This document shows, in pieces, positions 10,439-23,223 of a stretch of DNA of 64,000 bases. The translations under genes and the position numbers were made by a program. The notes under the pieces were generated by a model. That model did not search any database. It saw only the letters and a program-made list of their open reading frames with translations, and was not told where the DNA came from. This DNA comes from Caenorhabditis elegans (taxonomy: Eukaryota > Nematoda > Chromadorea > Rhabditida > Rhabditidae), in contig NC_003283.11 in the NCBI RefSeq assembly GCF_000002985.6, forward strand, positions 16,555,501 through 16,619,500. The letters are read 5' to 3'. The first letter of the stretch is position 1; every line of letters begins with the position of its first letter.

Positions 10439-12072
10439 ATGCGTTACGGCTATGAACATTCAATTCTTGGCGAGGAGGATTATATCCAATTTCATTATCA
10501 ATTCAATATATTTTCCTTCTTAGCAATTGTTAATCTAATTTATGGAATTCCTTCTATTATTATTCTAATTAAAATGTCATATTTCTACTGTATCCACCAG
10601 AAGAAACCGAATCCAAACGGGCCGCATCCGGCGATATTTCGTCAGTTTATAGTGATGCAAGCCATGTGTGTATGCCACGTCACGATTCGTTTACTCACCT
10701 TTAGGATTCCGTTAACTGGACTGATGACGTCATGGTGTGCTTCTGAAGAGCCCATGAGCACTCTTCAGCTTTTTGTATTTATGAACACTGGAGTTGCATA
10801 TGGAAAATATATTTCAATTATTTTATTTTGTTTTTTGAGAGTTGTCCTTTTGTTTTCATTGGATCATGTTACAGAGGTTAAAGATAAATTTAAATTTGAT
10901 TAGGCTTACAAGGTTATGTTAGTTTATGCTATGCTTAGGCTTATGCTGAAGCTTAGAATTAGGCTTTGGGTTAGGTTCAGGCTTAGACTTAGGCTTACTC
11001 GGCAAAACGTCGCAACTTCATAGCAAACTCCTGCAATTTAATAAAAACATTTATATAACTTTGTAAAAAGCTGTTAAGAAGTTGCGAAAACCAACGGGAT
11101 TGTGAGCGAAATTTAGCTTTACATCTGCTAAGAAATTGCAAAAGTCGTCTGAAAAGCTGCAGAAGTTTGCTTAAAAGCAAAAATGCCTAATTGTTATTAA
11201 GAAGTTGCAAGAGTATGCTATGAAGTTAGGCCGTTTTGCCGAGTAGGCTTACAATTAGATTTAGGCGTAGGCTTAGGTTTGGACTTAGGCATAGGATTAG
11301 GCACAGGCTTTGGATTAGGCTTATGCTAAGGCTTAGAATTAGGATCAGCCTAGGCTTAGGCTCGGACTATTTTCTCACAGAAATCGATCAAAAACTTTCA
11401 AAATTATAAGAAAAGTCATTAACGAAATTTCAGAAAATCGGACGGCTACTTGCCTACTTGAGCCCCCTCTTCATAATTTTTGCATTTCTGCTCGCTCTAC
11501 CCCGTTTTTTCACATTATCCACATGTGCTCAACTTGGCTGGCCTTTTCCACACGGAGCAATTATAATTCGAACATTCATAGATCATTCTAGCAGTGTTAC
11601 GGTAAATCCTTCATCTGAGTTAGTTTTGGACCCAAAAATGTTTCATTTTCAGCCATCGGCATTAATCATTGGATTTTTCGTTCAACCTCTGACCGTGCTG
11701 ACTGTCTTTACACTGGTTGTTCTGATGTTTAAGAAGTTGCGCGATAAAAAGAGAATGTTGGTTACCATGTGAAACTTGAAAATTACTAAAACATTTTAAT
11801 TTTGCAGAAACTCAACTAGAAAAGCGAATAAAAAAGCGGAACGAGTTCTTTCGGCAACCATGATTTTTCTTCTGTTCCCAGTAATTGTCAATTACTCAAT
11901 TGCGCTTTTCGAATTTTTTGACCTAATCAATACTATTTCGTATATAGTTCACTATATAAGTCTTGATGCTCAAGCCCACGTCATCACCTGGTATTTCTAC
12001 TGTACTCATCCGATTTTCAAGAAAAAAGTTGCGAGGAAGTTGGTGGTGAAGGCTGTGAGCACTAGTAAATAA
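10439..12072 (+). CDS. Serpentine chemoreceptor, sru-like (Srg superfamily)
   Basis: Four exons close in phase: 10439-10876, 11434-11601, 11653-11768 and 11808-12072, giving 328 residues, a normal length for a seven-helix receptor. Recognisable blocks are YGIPSIIILIK in helix 1, RIPLTGLMTSWCA before helix 3, and a final QAHVITWYFYCTHPIFKKK segment. The RxPxTGxxTSWCA signature is the reason for calling it sru, though another Srg-superfamily class is possible. The expected role is a plasma-membrane receptor in chemosensory neurons. The first intron (10877-11433) carries TTAGGC-like repeats. No frame defect is seen. Confidence 0.75.
10903..11365. repeat. TTAGGC-like repeat in sru intron
   Basis: Two blocks of degenerate AGGCTTAGGCTT (about 10903-10995 and 11245-11365) flank a 250-base segment rich in GTTGCAAAAGTC-type units. 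The whole lies inside the first intron of the sru-like gene. Confidence 0.75.
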
Positions 12073-13981
12073 TACTTTTATTTATAAATGATGATAATAA
12101 TGTATAACATTTTTTGATTCTAACTTTATTTTAGTACACTTTTCCTTACTCATGCAAATCTTGCAAAAGTTACGCGGGCACGGTGTGGATTTTTTAACAA
12201 AAAATCAAAAAAACATGTTCCAAGAATTAATTCATTCTTAACCATTGCGTGACACGTGGCATTTTTTTGTTTTTTAATGATTTTAGATGTTTTAAATCAG
12301 CCAACTTTCAGCTTTGTTTTAGTTTTTCTTCAATTTTTTTTCTAGATTATCAAAGTTGACAACATTTTCAAGGAAGACATAAAGAAAAAACTAGAACAAA
12401 AAATTTTGTGATAAAGAAAAACAACGACAAAGTATGTATATCTTGCGCCAGGAAAAGTCCTCTAACTGACCACTGTGCCCACAACTTTTTTTAAAAATTT
12501 ACCATTCTGATAATTAGATGTCTGGTTACAATACTAACATATTTTTAAAATTTTTCTATGTCTAGATTTTGAGAAAATGTAGGTAGTTGTGAAAAAATGG
12601 TCAATTTTCTATGTTAGTATTGTAACCAAAATATGTTAGTATTGTAACCAGACTAGAAACGGATACCTACTTTTTATACCATTATGCAAAAAACTTTCTA
12701 ATTTGAAAAAAGTTTCCAATATTCTAGTTTCTCACGTTTGATTCCATAAAGTGACTAGCTGATGCCCTTAGTACAACTAGTCTGCAAAACTAGCGTAAAC
12801 ACCTGACTTTTTGTACGAAGTCGCGAAATTCAGGTTTTTTGTACTTCTGGAACATTTTTTGATTCATTCCAAAAATTTCTCCTGCTAAATTTTTTTTCAA
12901 AGTTTCAAAAAAAAAAGTCAAGTTCCCTGAAACTTTGGAAACGTTTTAGGAACATTTCAGATTCTGGAAGTTTTTATTTTGATCCTGGAACATTTTCAGA
13001 TCTTGGAAAATATATAATTTTTCAAAAGTATTATCTTGAGATTTCTAGGAATTTTTCAAAAATGTCAGCAATTTCCAGAAGTTGCAAAATTTTTCCAGGA
13101 TTCTCGAAAAGTTTCGACAAATTTCAAAAACTATCCAAAACTCATCAAAGGTTTTCAGAAATTTTAAAAAATTTTCAGAAGTTTCTCAAATTTTCCCGAG
13201 TTTGCTAAACCCCACTGACCCAAACCAATTTTAGTTTCAAAATAAAAAAAAACTATGCATTTTTGCAAAAGCAAACATAGGAATTTCCCGCCAAAATATC
13301 CCCGTCTTACCTAGACTTACTTTGAATTTTATGACTTGAAAAATCAAAATCAGAAACTACAACTTTCAAGCGTAACCACAGGAATAAATTGTGCACAAAG
13401 TTGAATGTACATGCATTTTTACTCACCTGGTCATGCAGCGAAAAATCACCATTTTCCAAAGTTACTGCCTGATATTTGCTCCCTTGACGTCAAAAACGTA
13501 TAATTTCCATTTAATTTTTAAAAACTCAGAAATTCTTATTTTTCAATGCCTACCAAAAAGAAAACGTCAGAGTTCTACCAAAATTCTCATTTCCTAACAC
13601 CAACCTCTATACGGGCACGGATTTTGTTTTTTGATAATTAAAACTTTTTCAGCTAATGTTGGTCAAAATATGTAAAGGTTTGTTTTTACGTATACCACAA
13701 AAAACCTTGCAGAAACAGCTACAGTACTCGGCCTTTGGAGGCGCACACTTTTTTGCATTGGACAACAAATTGTAGTGTCGAGACTCGGCTCAAAAATTGC
13801 AAAATTTAACTTCCGAGTAATACAGAATGCCGTGTATTTCTTGAAGATTATCTGTTTCTTTTGTGAAAGTAATTTTGCCTGAAAAATTTCATCGCAACTT
13901 TATTTTTTTCTTTTCATAAAAAACCAAATAAATATTGGGAAAAAATCAACAAATAACATGTGGAAAAAGAAAAAAATAAAT
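12073..13981. other. Intergenic, AT-rich, with a small inverted-repeat element
   Basis: No gene found. At 12520-12655 the ends CTGGTTACAATACTAACAT and its complement form a small inverted-repeat element, with the right terminus present twice. From 12840 to 13200 the sequence is degenerate TTTTCAGAAATTT-type repeat. Confidence 0.6.
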
Positions 13982-15321
13982 TTACAATAGGCTCAACCCT
14001 TCTCGCAAAATCTCACACACTTTAAAAGCAGGGCTGCTCAATTGAAGTAGTACAAAATATTGATTAACATCTTTAACAGCTGTTTCAGCAAGATTTGTTA
14101 AAGATAAGAGCTCCATGAATCGTACGTGCCCACTGTTATTCATTGAACATATTTTGAATAACGATGAGCTGTAGAAATTTTGATAAGTGGAAAGAAGACG
14201 CCGTCCAGTGTCAGATAGATTGGTGATTGCTGAAATATTATTTTTGGGCTAATTTTTTTTAAATGTAACAGTACCAGGATTGCAAAACAATATCACCAAA
14301 ACTAGGAGAAATTCTTCGTTTGCGATTTGAAGCTCTCTCATTTTACTTATAAGCCGCCCAGTTATAAGCTCTGGCATGTTCAGATCCTTCACGATTCTTT
14401 CAGTTTCTTTACTCGGAAAAATTGAACTTCCATCAGGAAATGATATAACTTCTTTGCCAAGCGCATAAGCTCGAAATGATGCAGAGAACAGTGCTACTTT
14501 CAGAAAAGTTTCCCGAATTATCGCTATCCGGTCTTGGAGTCTTGCAAAATATACGAAGGGGAACTGTTTCATGAAGTATACAGTAGACACTAAAGTGATA
14601 TAGTACCAACTATCCCAATTCATTTCATGATATTTTTGTCGAGCGACAAAACTTGTTTCTTCTCGGAGCATCTGTTCAATTTTCAAGTTTGAATTTTCCG
14701 GGTAGGAATTTAACAGCAGAAACACTCGATTCATGTGATGAGCTGAGATATCATGGAGTAGCTCTTGGATTGAGGTCTTTTGCAGTAGCGGCTGAATATT
14801 CATCCCAACTTCTATGCTTTTCTGGAATCGGCACAGTTGGCAGCCAAAGTTCAGAGGAGCAGCTGGAATTTAAAGTTTATATCTGCAGATCGGACACTGT
14901 TCGAATTTTCTCAAAATGAGATACCACGTCAACTTTCGAACCAATAAGCGACTCCTAACTCTCCATCTGATTAGTTGAAGAGTGGGCGGAGTGAATCAAT
15001 GATTGGTCGCGTAGTTCTCATGTTAGAGGGAATTGAAGCAGGGAAGTATTAGGTCTTCCCATAAGTTACAATTGCTTGCGTTTTTTAAAGACACTAAAGA
15101 AAATACCGTAGTTTTTCATATTTAATCGGGCCTACAAAAATTGTGTGACACCACGAATGTTTTTTATTGAAATCTCATTTTTATTAGTCGAACAACTAGG
15201 AGATCTTCCAAATACTCAGCCTACCTTGATAACAACTTTCCTGTTGTATGCATGGTTTGAACGGAGTCTTCCTTACCGCCTGACGGCGAATGAACATTTT
15301 GCATGCATTGCAGGAGTGGAC
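13982..15321 (-). CDS. Supplementary nuclear hormone receptor, first exon not found
   Basis: Three exons close in phase: 15225-15321, 14275-14862 and 13982-14229. The first encodes the end of zinc finger 1 (SCNACKMFIRR) and the start of finger 2 (C-x5-C). The second completes it (C-x9-C-x2-C, ending CRFQKSIEVGM) and leads into a ligand-binding domain beginning around the WDSWYYITL block. The last ends with the AITNLSDTGRRLL and REGLSLL segments. This fits the nematode-expanded HNF4-derived receptors that act as DNA-binding regulators. The CxxC half of finger 1 and the start codon should lie just above 15321 but are not recognisable. The usual KC after CRFQ is KS here, so a metal-binding Cys-adjacent position differs. 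It may be a pseudogene. Confidence 0.7.
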
Positions 15322-17956
15322 CTGAAACACACATAGTGGCTATGAATTAGTGTGCTGGCAAGGAAATCAGTAGCACAGTTACCGTATTAAAGCTTACAGT
15401 AATCCAGTTAGAACTATCATTAGCAAGGAGCACAAGCTTCCTACTGTGCGAGAGACCTAAAGGATCCAAAGACATCGCGGACTCGGATCGATGTTGGCTG
15501 CACAATCATCACAGGAGCTATTGGTAACGAAAAAAAAATTTGCTATAGTTTTAACGGTTCTAGCTGTATGCATGTGAAGCTTGTATTATAATGAAAAAAA
15601 AGTGAACTAAGCCAAAGTAGATGCGCGATTCAGACAAAACTACACACTTTATCTGAAACTGAATGATCGGCTGCAGCTTTTGGAGCTTTAATTTTAGATT
15701 TATGTACCAACCGTAAAAATTATACTTTTTTCTCCTTTCATGTGAAGTGCACTTACGCCGTAATTGAATTCACTTGTCAATTGGTGACAAACTGCGCAAG
15801 TTTTGGAAAATAGGTCTACCAGCCAGCGATCTACAGACATAACTGACTGATGACGAAGTTTACGCTACTGGTGATAACTACCGTATATCAGCTTGTTAGC
15901 ATTTTCGCCAAATAAAAAATAAAGAGACAAGAAAAACATGCTCATAATATGCTCATAATATTTACGTTCAAAAATGTTTCCTCTGTTTGTTTGATTTTTC
16001 TAAATCTCTTGGCTACGATGGGAAGAGTGTTGAAAAATGGGTGGCAATTAATTTTATAAAAATTGATTTTAAAAAACCTTATAAAATAATATAATGCGCT
16101 TTGTGTGATTTTTAAAATTTTTAATTGAGCATGAATCAAAAACTGATGAGTAACTTTGTCTACATTTTTAATTTCACTCCAGAAAAGTTGGAGCGGCTGA
16201 CATTTTGCGGGTCGATTTTCGATAATTCCTATTGACGTCGCCACTGAAACGTCACTCAATGGGCTTGACCCGCCATCGAACCAGACCCATCCATTATGTG
16301 GGCGGGATATAAAAAATCACGCCTATTTTTTGGAGGGAAATTCAAACTTTTGGAGCTGATTCACATAAAAACAGAAAAATTGCTACAAAACTAGAGATTT
16401 TGTTTGAATTTACTCAAATACATAACGCAAAAAAGCTTTAAAAATAAGATTTGGTAAAGTTCCAAATTATTGAACATTTTAAACTTTTTGAGAAAACCTT
16501 GAAGGTATTTTTTAATTGTACGCATATTACCTCTCCTAAATATTGAACATGACTGAAATTTATAGATTTATATTGAACATGACTGAAATTTATAGATTTT
16601 CCACACTTTCCGTCAAAATTCTGGTAAATGGCAAATTATTCAAAAACGGTTTATTTTTTGCAAAATTTCTAGCATTGCTGCAGGTTTGAACATTTCCGAT
16701 TCTAAAAATAAAAATACATAACTAAAACGTAATGAAAATATGAAAATCATGGGAAACCTACCCAACATTTAAAGTAAACCCTCCAATAGTTCCGCCTTCA
16801 CAAAAGCATTACAAATCGAGAACGATTCACCTCCGTGCACATTTTTCAAAGCTAATAATTTTCAGTGATATGACGTGGGTTTCTAGTCAGAAGGATGTTA
16901 CATTTTATCACATCAAAGAACGTGCTTAAATATCATAGCTCAAAATGTAAGGAAACTAATTGCTTAGAGTAGTTTTCATGAAACTTAATTTGAGTTTCAA
17001 TTTCCATACTTTGCAGACAATGTATCTAACGTACGAGTTTCTACTGTTCTTTGAATTTGAAAAAAAAAGAAAAAAAATATACATTTGGATATTACTTTCT
17101 TTCTGCTCAGCACATGTTTCAAAAAAAAAAGCGACAAGCAAAAAAAAGAAAAAAAACGTTGTCCAAGTTTGAGAGGGAATTTTCAATGATTGTAGTAATT
17201 GGAAGAAAAAGGAAAACTGAACAAGAGAGTTCTAAAGTTTGTCAGAGTTGCAGAACTTTCATAGAAATTACCAAAACTTGCAAGAAAGTTCTAAAAAAGC
17301 TTGACAGGAAATTGTCAATGTTCTACAGAAATCTATTAAAATCTGCCAGAAATTTGACAATGATTGACGAGCCAAAAATTTTCAGGAAGTTGCCCAATGT
17401 TCGACAGAAAATTGTCAGTGTTCTGAAGCAAGTTCTGAAAAAGCAAGTGGTCAGCAAATCATTGTCGAAACATTTGAGGTTCTTGCTTAATTTTGGGCAG
17501 CAAGCCTTTAGCGTTCTACAGCAAGTTGTCGAAGTTAGTCGTCGGAAAATTGCCAAAATGTTTTAGGAAGTTGCCAGTTTTCGACAGAATGTTGGCCGCA
17601 AAACTGCCAACATTTTTCAGGTAGTTGCCCAACGTTCGACAGCTAATCGTCGAAATTTGCCACAAATGAAGCCCGCATTCTACGTAAGTCACTTTTCCCA
17701 GGATCAATCGAATCAAACAACTCCCAGACTGCACTGTCAATTCAGCCATGTAGTCCCGAAAATTGAATACATGTTTTTACGTTGTATCACAAAACACATC
17801 AGTTGTTTTCATGGTTATTGCATAAATGAATATTGTACGTTTCCGGCATTTTGGGTAGTATGTCGATAAAAATAAGATCTACTGAAAAAACAAGGCAACC
17901 AATATTTCGTTGCGTTTTTGATTAACGAAACCACTCCATTTTTTTAAAACTTACAG
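15322..17956. other. Intergenic, with minor repeats
   Basis: No gene is supported. A perfect tandem duplication of about 29 bases (TATTGAACATGACTGAAATT...) lies at about 16539-16597. From 17200 to 17660 the sequence is a degenerate repeat of TTCGACAGAAAGTTGCCAA-type units, which creates long lysine-rich frames without family resemblance. A block near 15470-15515 resembles one in the str intron near 21225, suggesting an old repeat. Confidence 0.5.
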
Positions 17957-17967
17957 AACCCTGTATC

Positions 17968-19452
17968 ATGCCTCTGTGGTTACACGTAATCCAGCATGCT
18001 GGATTCCTTTTTGCTCAGCTCACTAATGGAATATTAGTGTACTTAATTGTAACAAAAGCTCAACAGCTTGGAACATATCGCCATCTAATGTGTGCGTTTG
18101 CGGTCTTCTCCCTGATTTATGCCTGGATCGAAGTGTTCACTCAACCGGTTGGTCGAAAACTTTAATTTGTTGCCGAGCTTGTACTTTTTCGATCCATAAA
18201 TTTGAAGAATAAACTCGGTAACAGTAATATTGATTTTTTTAAGGTGATGCACACAAAAGACCCAGTTTTCATAGTCTTCATGGATAGTCCTTTAAAATAT
18301 CAAGCAGGAATTGGTAATTTTGTGACTTGTAAGTTACTTTGTTAATAAATAACTTCCAACCAATGAGCGGTTGGGCAGTAGGCGTGGTTGAACGGTGATT
18401 GGTCTAAAATTGTTAATTGGGAGGAAACTCAAAAAAATGCCAATTATGTCAATCAACGTGGATATTTCGAACGCAAACTACAATAATTGTCAATTGCAGG
18501 CCTATATTGCGGATCTTTTGCTCTTGTGATTTCTCTTCTTGCAGCTCAATTTTCATACAGATTTATTGCAGTTTGCAGGTATATTTTCCTTTTTAAAAGC
18601 ATTCAAAGCTTACATTTTCAGACCAGAAATATTGCCAAAACTAGATGGGTTCAAGCTAGTTATAATAATCATTCCATGCATGTTTTTCTTCATTCTCTGG
18701 TTTGAACTGGTTTATTGGGGTATGGCAAGCACCAAGGAGAAACAGGAATACATGAGGTTACTTGTAACTAAATTTTAAAAGTTTATATAAAAAGATCAGA
18801 GAAGAACTGGAAACATTTTACGAAGAAGATTCGACGAAGGTGTCCTTTATCGGATCGATATATTGGTCGATAGGGGAAAATGGAGAGAAAATTTGGAATT
18901 TTTTTGAGATTGGGTTTGCATTTGGCTGTGTAATGATTATTGTAAGGCCTACACATGGCCCTAAAAGCCCAGAAAATTTTTAATTTTTACAGGTTGTCTG
19001 CTTCACGACAATTCTATTCTGTTCACTGAACATTTATTTTTTCATGACAAGCATTCAATGCCATATGAGCACAAGAACATTGGAACTCAATCGCCAACTC
19101 TTGGTCACCCTAAGCTTTCAGGTATAGTTCCGATTATCTAAATGAAATTCCATATTTGGTTTTCAGACTCTTTTACCATTTGTCATGATGCATAGTCCTG
19201 TCGGATTGTTGTTCTGTCTTCCATTGGTTGAAGTTTACGTTGGATATATTGCGAATTACGTGGGCGCCAGTTTGGCTCTCTATCCCGCGTTGGTGCCACT
19301 GATTGCTATATTCACAATCAATGGGTTCAGAAAAACAGTCATGAGTAAGTTAAAATTTTGAATAAAAGTTTTTATAAATTAAAAATTAAAAAAAAAATTC
19401 AGAACGTCTCCGAAGAAAAGTAGAAACGGCCCCGATGTCAATTATGCCCTGA
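17968..19452 (+). CDS. Serpentine chemoreceptor, str family (copy 1)
   Basis: Eight exons close in phase: 17968-18147, 18244-18328, 18500-18578, 18622-18756, 18800-18941, 18993-19121, 19167-19344 and 19403-19452, giving 325 residues. Features are HVIQHAGFLFAQLTNGILV in helix 1, LGTYRHLM in the first loop, LYCGSFALVISLLAAQF and FRYFAVC-like SYRFIAVCR around helix 3, and the PVGLLFCLP and LYPALVPLIAIF blocks near the end. It is a str-class receptor, expected in chemosensory cilia. An acceptor-like TTACAG lies 11 bases before the ATG and could serve for trans-splicing. One residue is deleted relative to the other two copies (QQLGTY against QKLFGTY), and helix 2 is preceded by HTKDP instead of HIKGP. 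Confidence 0.85.
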
Positions 19453-20595
19453 ACAATTGGAGTTGTTTTTTGAATTTTCTGCCTATTTCTGGATTAGGAA
19501 AATGTTTAATTAATACTATATAACACACTTAAGGAATTCCGTTTTCCTTTTTTTTTTCAGATTTTACCAGGCCACTTTGACATTTACAAAAAGCTTTCTC
19601 GGTCCAAAAATAAAATGTAAAGCTCCCAGAACAAGTTGAACTTTCGATCGCCTGAAAGCCTATAAAAAATATTGAATTTTAATCCTAAAACATTGATCAC
19701 ACGGATATCACAACTCAATCTTCCCTTTTATAAAACCTTTACAAATTTATTTTTTAATAGTATTTTTAAAAAATGGGATTAATGTCGTGATATGTTCTAC
19801 TCGTCAGTGATATTTGTTGTCATGTGCAGAAAAGCTACGAAAAAATTGCCAATAGTTTTTTTTTTTGGCGAGAAATATCATATTTCTCGATGAAGGGTGG
19901 GCGGTATATTCAGATTTAAAAAATTTTAGATGGGAAATTTCAAGCCGGGAATTTCAAATTTTCCGAGAATTTTTCTTGGCGGGAAATTCAAACTTCTTGA
20001 TAAAATTTTTGCGGGAATTTCAAATTTTTTGAGAAACAATTTTTGTTGGTATTTTTTTGGTTTTCTTTTGCTTTTGGAATTAATCTCGTTTTTTCGAAGT
20101 TTCCTTGTATATTCAAACTATTATGACTAATATAGCACGAATCGTGAAAATAATCCCAACTTTAATCTCCCCTTTTCAGAAATTTTCTACTATATATACT
20201 GTGACCAGCAGGATTCGAATATGATGAGATAAATTTTCTCTTTTATATATTTTTTAATGACAATTGTTATATCAATGAACTTTTGGATTATATTTCTTGC
20301 TCCAAAAAATTATTTTACTAGCACTTGGGCACATGGAAGATAGTGCCGGAAATTGAATAGATGTTTTCCATTGTCTAGATGTATTCGGCTTTTTAAAACT
20401 CTATAAGAAGTGTTCTAAGAAGTGTTCAACAGTTCAATAATTGAGTTTTTGGTAAATATTCAAGTATATGCCCAAGTACCCCGGTGTACGTTTCCGGAGC
20501 TGCAGTTAATGATACAAAGTATTGAGCTTTTGTAGGAAAGCCATTCGTGACAACTTAATTTTTTACACTTTTGTGTGCTCCGCTTTGATGTGAGC
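19453..20595. other. Intergenic between str copies 1 and 2
   Basis: AT-rich, no gene seen. Around 19930-20060 there is a short run of GGGAATTTCAAATTTT-type degenerate repeats. Confidence 0.5.
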
Positions 20596-23223
20596 TTTTT
20601 CCATTCATTTTAGTTCAACTTTTTTATACTGCTTAGACGTTTCTGCTACATTATCTCGCTTACTCACAAAAATTTACAGGCCTTGCCTAATCTTGCAAAA
20701 TGCCTCTTTGGCTCCACGTAATCCAACATGCTGGTTTCTTTTTCGCTCAGATCACTAATGGAATATTAGTATATTTGATCGCAACAAAAGCTCAAAAACT
20801 ATTTGGAACATATCGTCATCTAATGTGTGCTTTTGCGGTCTTCTCCCTAATTTATGCCTGGGTCGAAGTGTTCACTCAACCGGTAGGCTAATAGCTTTAA
20901 GCCAAGTTTGGGCCTCGAATATGCTCGATGAGATTGCAGAATTAATTTTTATATAATTAAGGTTATGCACATAAAAGGTCCAGTGTTCATAGTCTTCATG
21001 GATAGCCCTTTGAAATATCAAGCAGGAATTGGAAATTTTGTTACATGTAAGTTTATTTGAATTTATTTTATAATTTATTTGGAACATTCTAAAAATAATA
21101 AAGAAAATACTTTTTTACTGCGCGATTTTGCAATATTTTATTGCTTTTTATTATTTACCAGCCGTGGACCGCACCTACGGCGCGGCCCCCAACTTTTTTG
21201 AGAAAACACATTAGATATACGGTTTCTATCGCGGACCTCGATCGATGTCTGCTGCGCATTTAGCATAAGGTTTCCCAAAATAATCAGAGATCAAACTACA
21301 TAGTGACGGAACGACACGCGCTTTATATATAGTAAATTGATTGTTTGAATTTAAAAAAAAAGACAACTCCCAACCAATCAACGTATAGTTACGCTTCCTT
21401 TTGAAATAATTAAGTTAAATGGTTGTTATGTGGCGTCGCTGATTGGTGAGAAACTGAGCGTTTCTGAACGCTGATTGGTGAGCGACTGGGTGTGGCTGAA
21501 TGTTCATTGGTAAGCAAGTGGATGTGGCTAAACGTTGATTGGCTTGATAGTGGTTGAAGCTGAATGCTGAAGACTGGCCCCATCAAGAATTTTGAAGATG
21601 ACTCATACTTTTAACTAAAATTCACTAAAATTGAAAACCAATTTGTAATTTCAGGCCTCTATTGCGGATCGTTTGCTCTTGTGATCTCACTTCTTGCGGC
21701 TCAATTTTCCTACAGATTTATTGTCGTTTGCAGGTTGTTTTTTGTTTCAATTTTACGGAAAAATAATCCAAATCCTTTTCAGACCAGAGTTTTTGCCAAA
21801 ACTCGATGGGTTCAAGCTAGTTATAATATTCATTCCATGCATGTTTTTCTTCATTCTCTGGTTTGAACTGGTTTATTGGGGTATGGCAAATACCAAGGAG
21901 AAACAGGAATATATGAGGTAACTTGTAACTAAATTTTAAAAATTTATATAAAAAGATCAGAGAAGAACTGGAAACATTTTACGAAGAAGATTCGAGAAAA
22001 GTTTGTTTTATTGCGCCAATGTATTGGTCGATTGGGAAAAATGGAGAGAAAATTTGGAATTTTTTTGAGATTGGGCTAGCATTTGGATGTGTGATGATAA
22101 TTGTAAGTCCTACAAGCGGCCCTTAAAGCCCAGAACGTTTTCATATTTTTTACAGGTTGTCTGCTTCACGACAATTCTATTCTGCTCAATAAACATTTAT
22201 TATTTCATGACAAGCATCCAGTGTCATATGAGCAAAAGAACATTGGAACTCAATCACCAACTTTTCGTCACCCTCAGCTTTCAGGTATATTTTTGGGAGT
22301 CTCCTTGAAATTCCATATTTAGTTTCCAGACTCTTTTACCATTTGTCATGATGTACAGTCCTGTCGGATTGTTGTTTTGCCTTCCACTATTTGAAGTTTA
22401 CGGGGGCGATATTGCAAATTACGTGGGCGCCACTTTAGCTCTCTACCCGGCTTTGGAGCCACTGATTGCGATTTTCACTATCAATGAGTTCAGAAGGACA
22501 TTCATGAGTATGTGGTAGCGTGTATAGTTATCATTTAAACAAAAATTTCCAGATCTTCACCGAAAGAAAGTGCAAACAACAGTGACAGTTCCTACCTTGA
22601 CACCAACAATGGGAGTTGTTGATTGAGCCCTGCAGTTAATCAGACTACATACATAGTTGGAACATATTTTATTTGGCAATTATTCTTTCAAAACTTATAT
22701 GAAATAAAAAATTTTACAAATGTTCAGTGCGCGCGCTTGGACTCCATAAATTTTAAACTTAAGGAAAACTCCAAACTTTTCAAATAAAAATTCTCAAAAA
22801 AAATTACTAAAAAATCTCAAAAAGGCGCGGCTAAAGAATAGAAATTGTGGAAAACAAAAATTTCACAAAAAAACTGTGATATGTCATATTTAAAACCAAA
22901 AATATTTTTGCTCCTTTCTCGTGAAACAATAAAAAACCACATTTGTCTAAACTTCCAACGATATAAAATATTTATGAGATCCAAATTCTTTAAAATACAA
23001 TACCCGTTTGGTTGAAATTCAATGAAATAAAATAAATTAAAGTTTAGATTCTTTGAGTATCTCTCGAAAATCGTCATGAATGCGTAAGTCATTAATTTCG
23101 CAAATCAGCATCTCCTCCATCAACTTTCTCTCTCCTTTTTCGATATATTCCAACGATTCCAAAGTTTCAAAAAGTCTACTTTCTTCGCAATTTCCATCAA
23201 TTTGATAGTTTCTAAGCTCCCGC
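20596..23223. repeat. Segmental duplication, left copy (matches 27665-30261)
   Basis: This block holds str copy 2 and the last part of the neighbouring nuclear receptor, and it recurs in the same orientation at 27665-30261 with high identity in exons, introns and intergenic DNA. Identity starts at AGCTTTTTCCATTCATTTTA and stops inside the final nuclear-receptor exon at about CTAAGCTCCCGC. Confidence 0.9.
20700..22626 (+). CDS. Serpentine chemoreceptor, str family (copy 2)
   Basis: Eight exons, each the same length as in copy 1 except the first and last: 20700-20882, 20962-21046, 21655-21733, 21783-21917, 21961-22102, 22156-22284, 22330-22507 and 22553-22626, giving 334 residues. It carries all str hallmarks (IQHAGFFFAQITNGILVYL, SYRFIVVCR, MYSPVGLLFCLP, LYPALEPLIAIFTINEF) and a longer C-terminal tail than copy 1. 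Intron 2 (21047-21654) contains short GCTGATTGGTGAG repeats. Nearly identical to copy 3, so a recent duplicate. No defect is seen. Confidence 0.87.

Noticed and set aside
15472-15513. CDDCAANIDPS frame as the missing CxxC half of the nuclear receptor's first finger
   Set aside because: The phase does not fit the next exon, no GT donor follows, and the DNA resembles a repeat block near 21225 in a str intron.
17051-17566. 171-codon Lys-rich open frame
   Set aside because: It lies in a degenerate repeat of GACAGAAAGTTGCC units; no domain, no start context, no homologue recognised.
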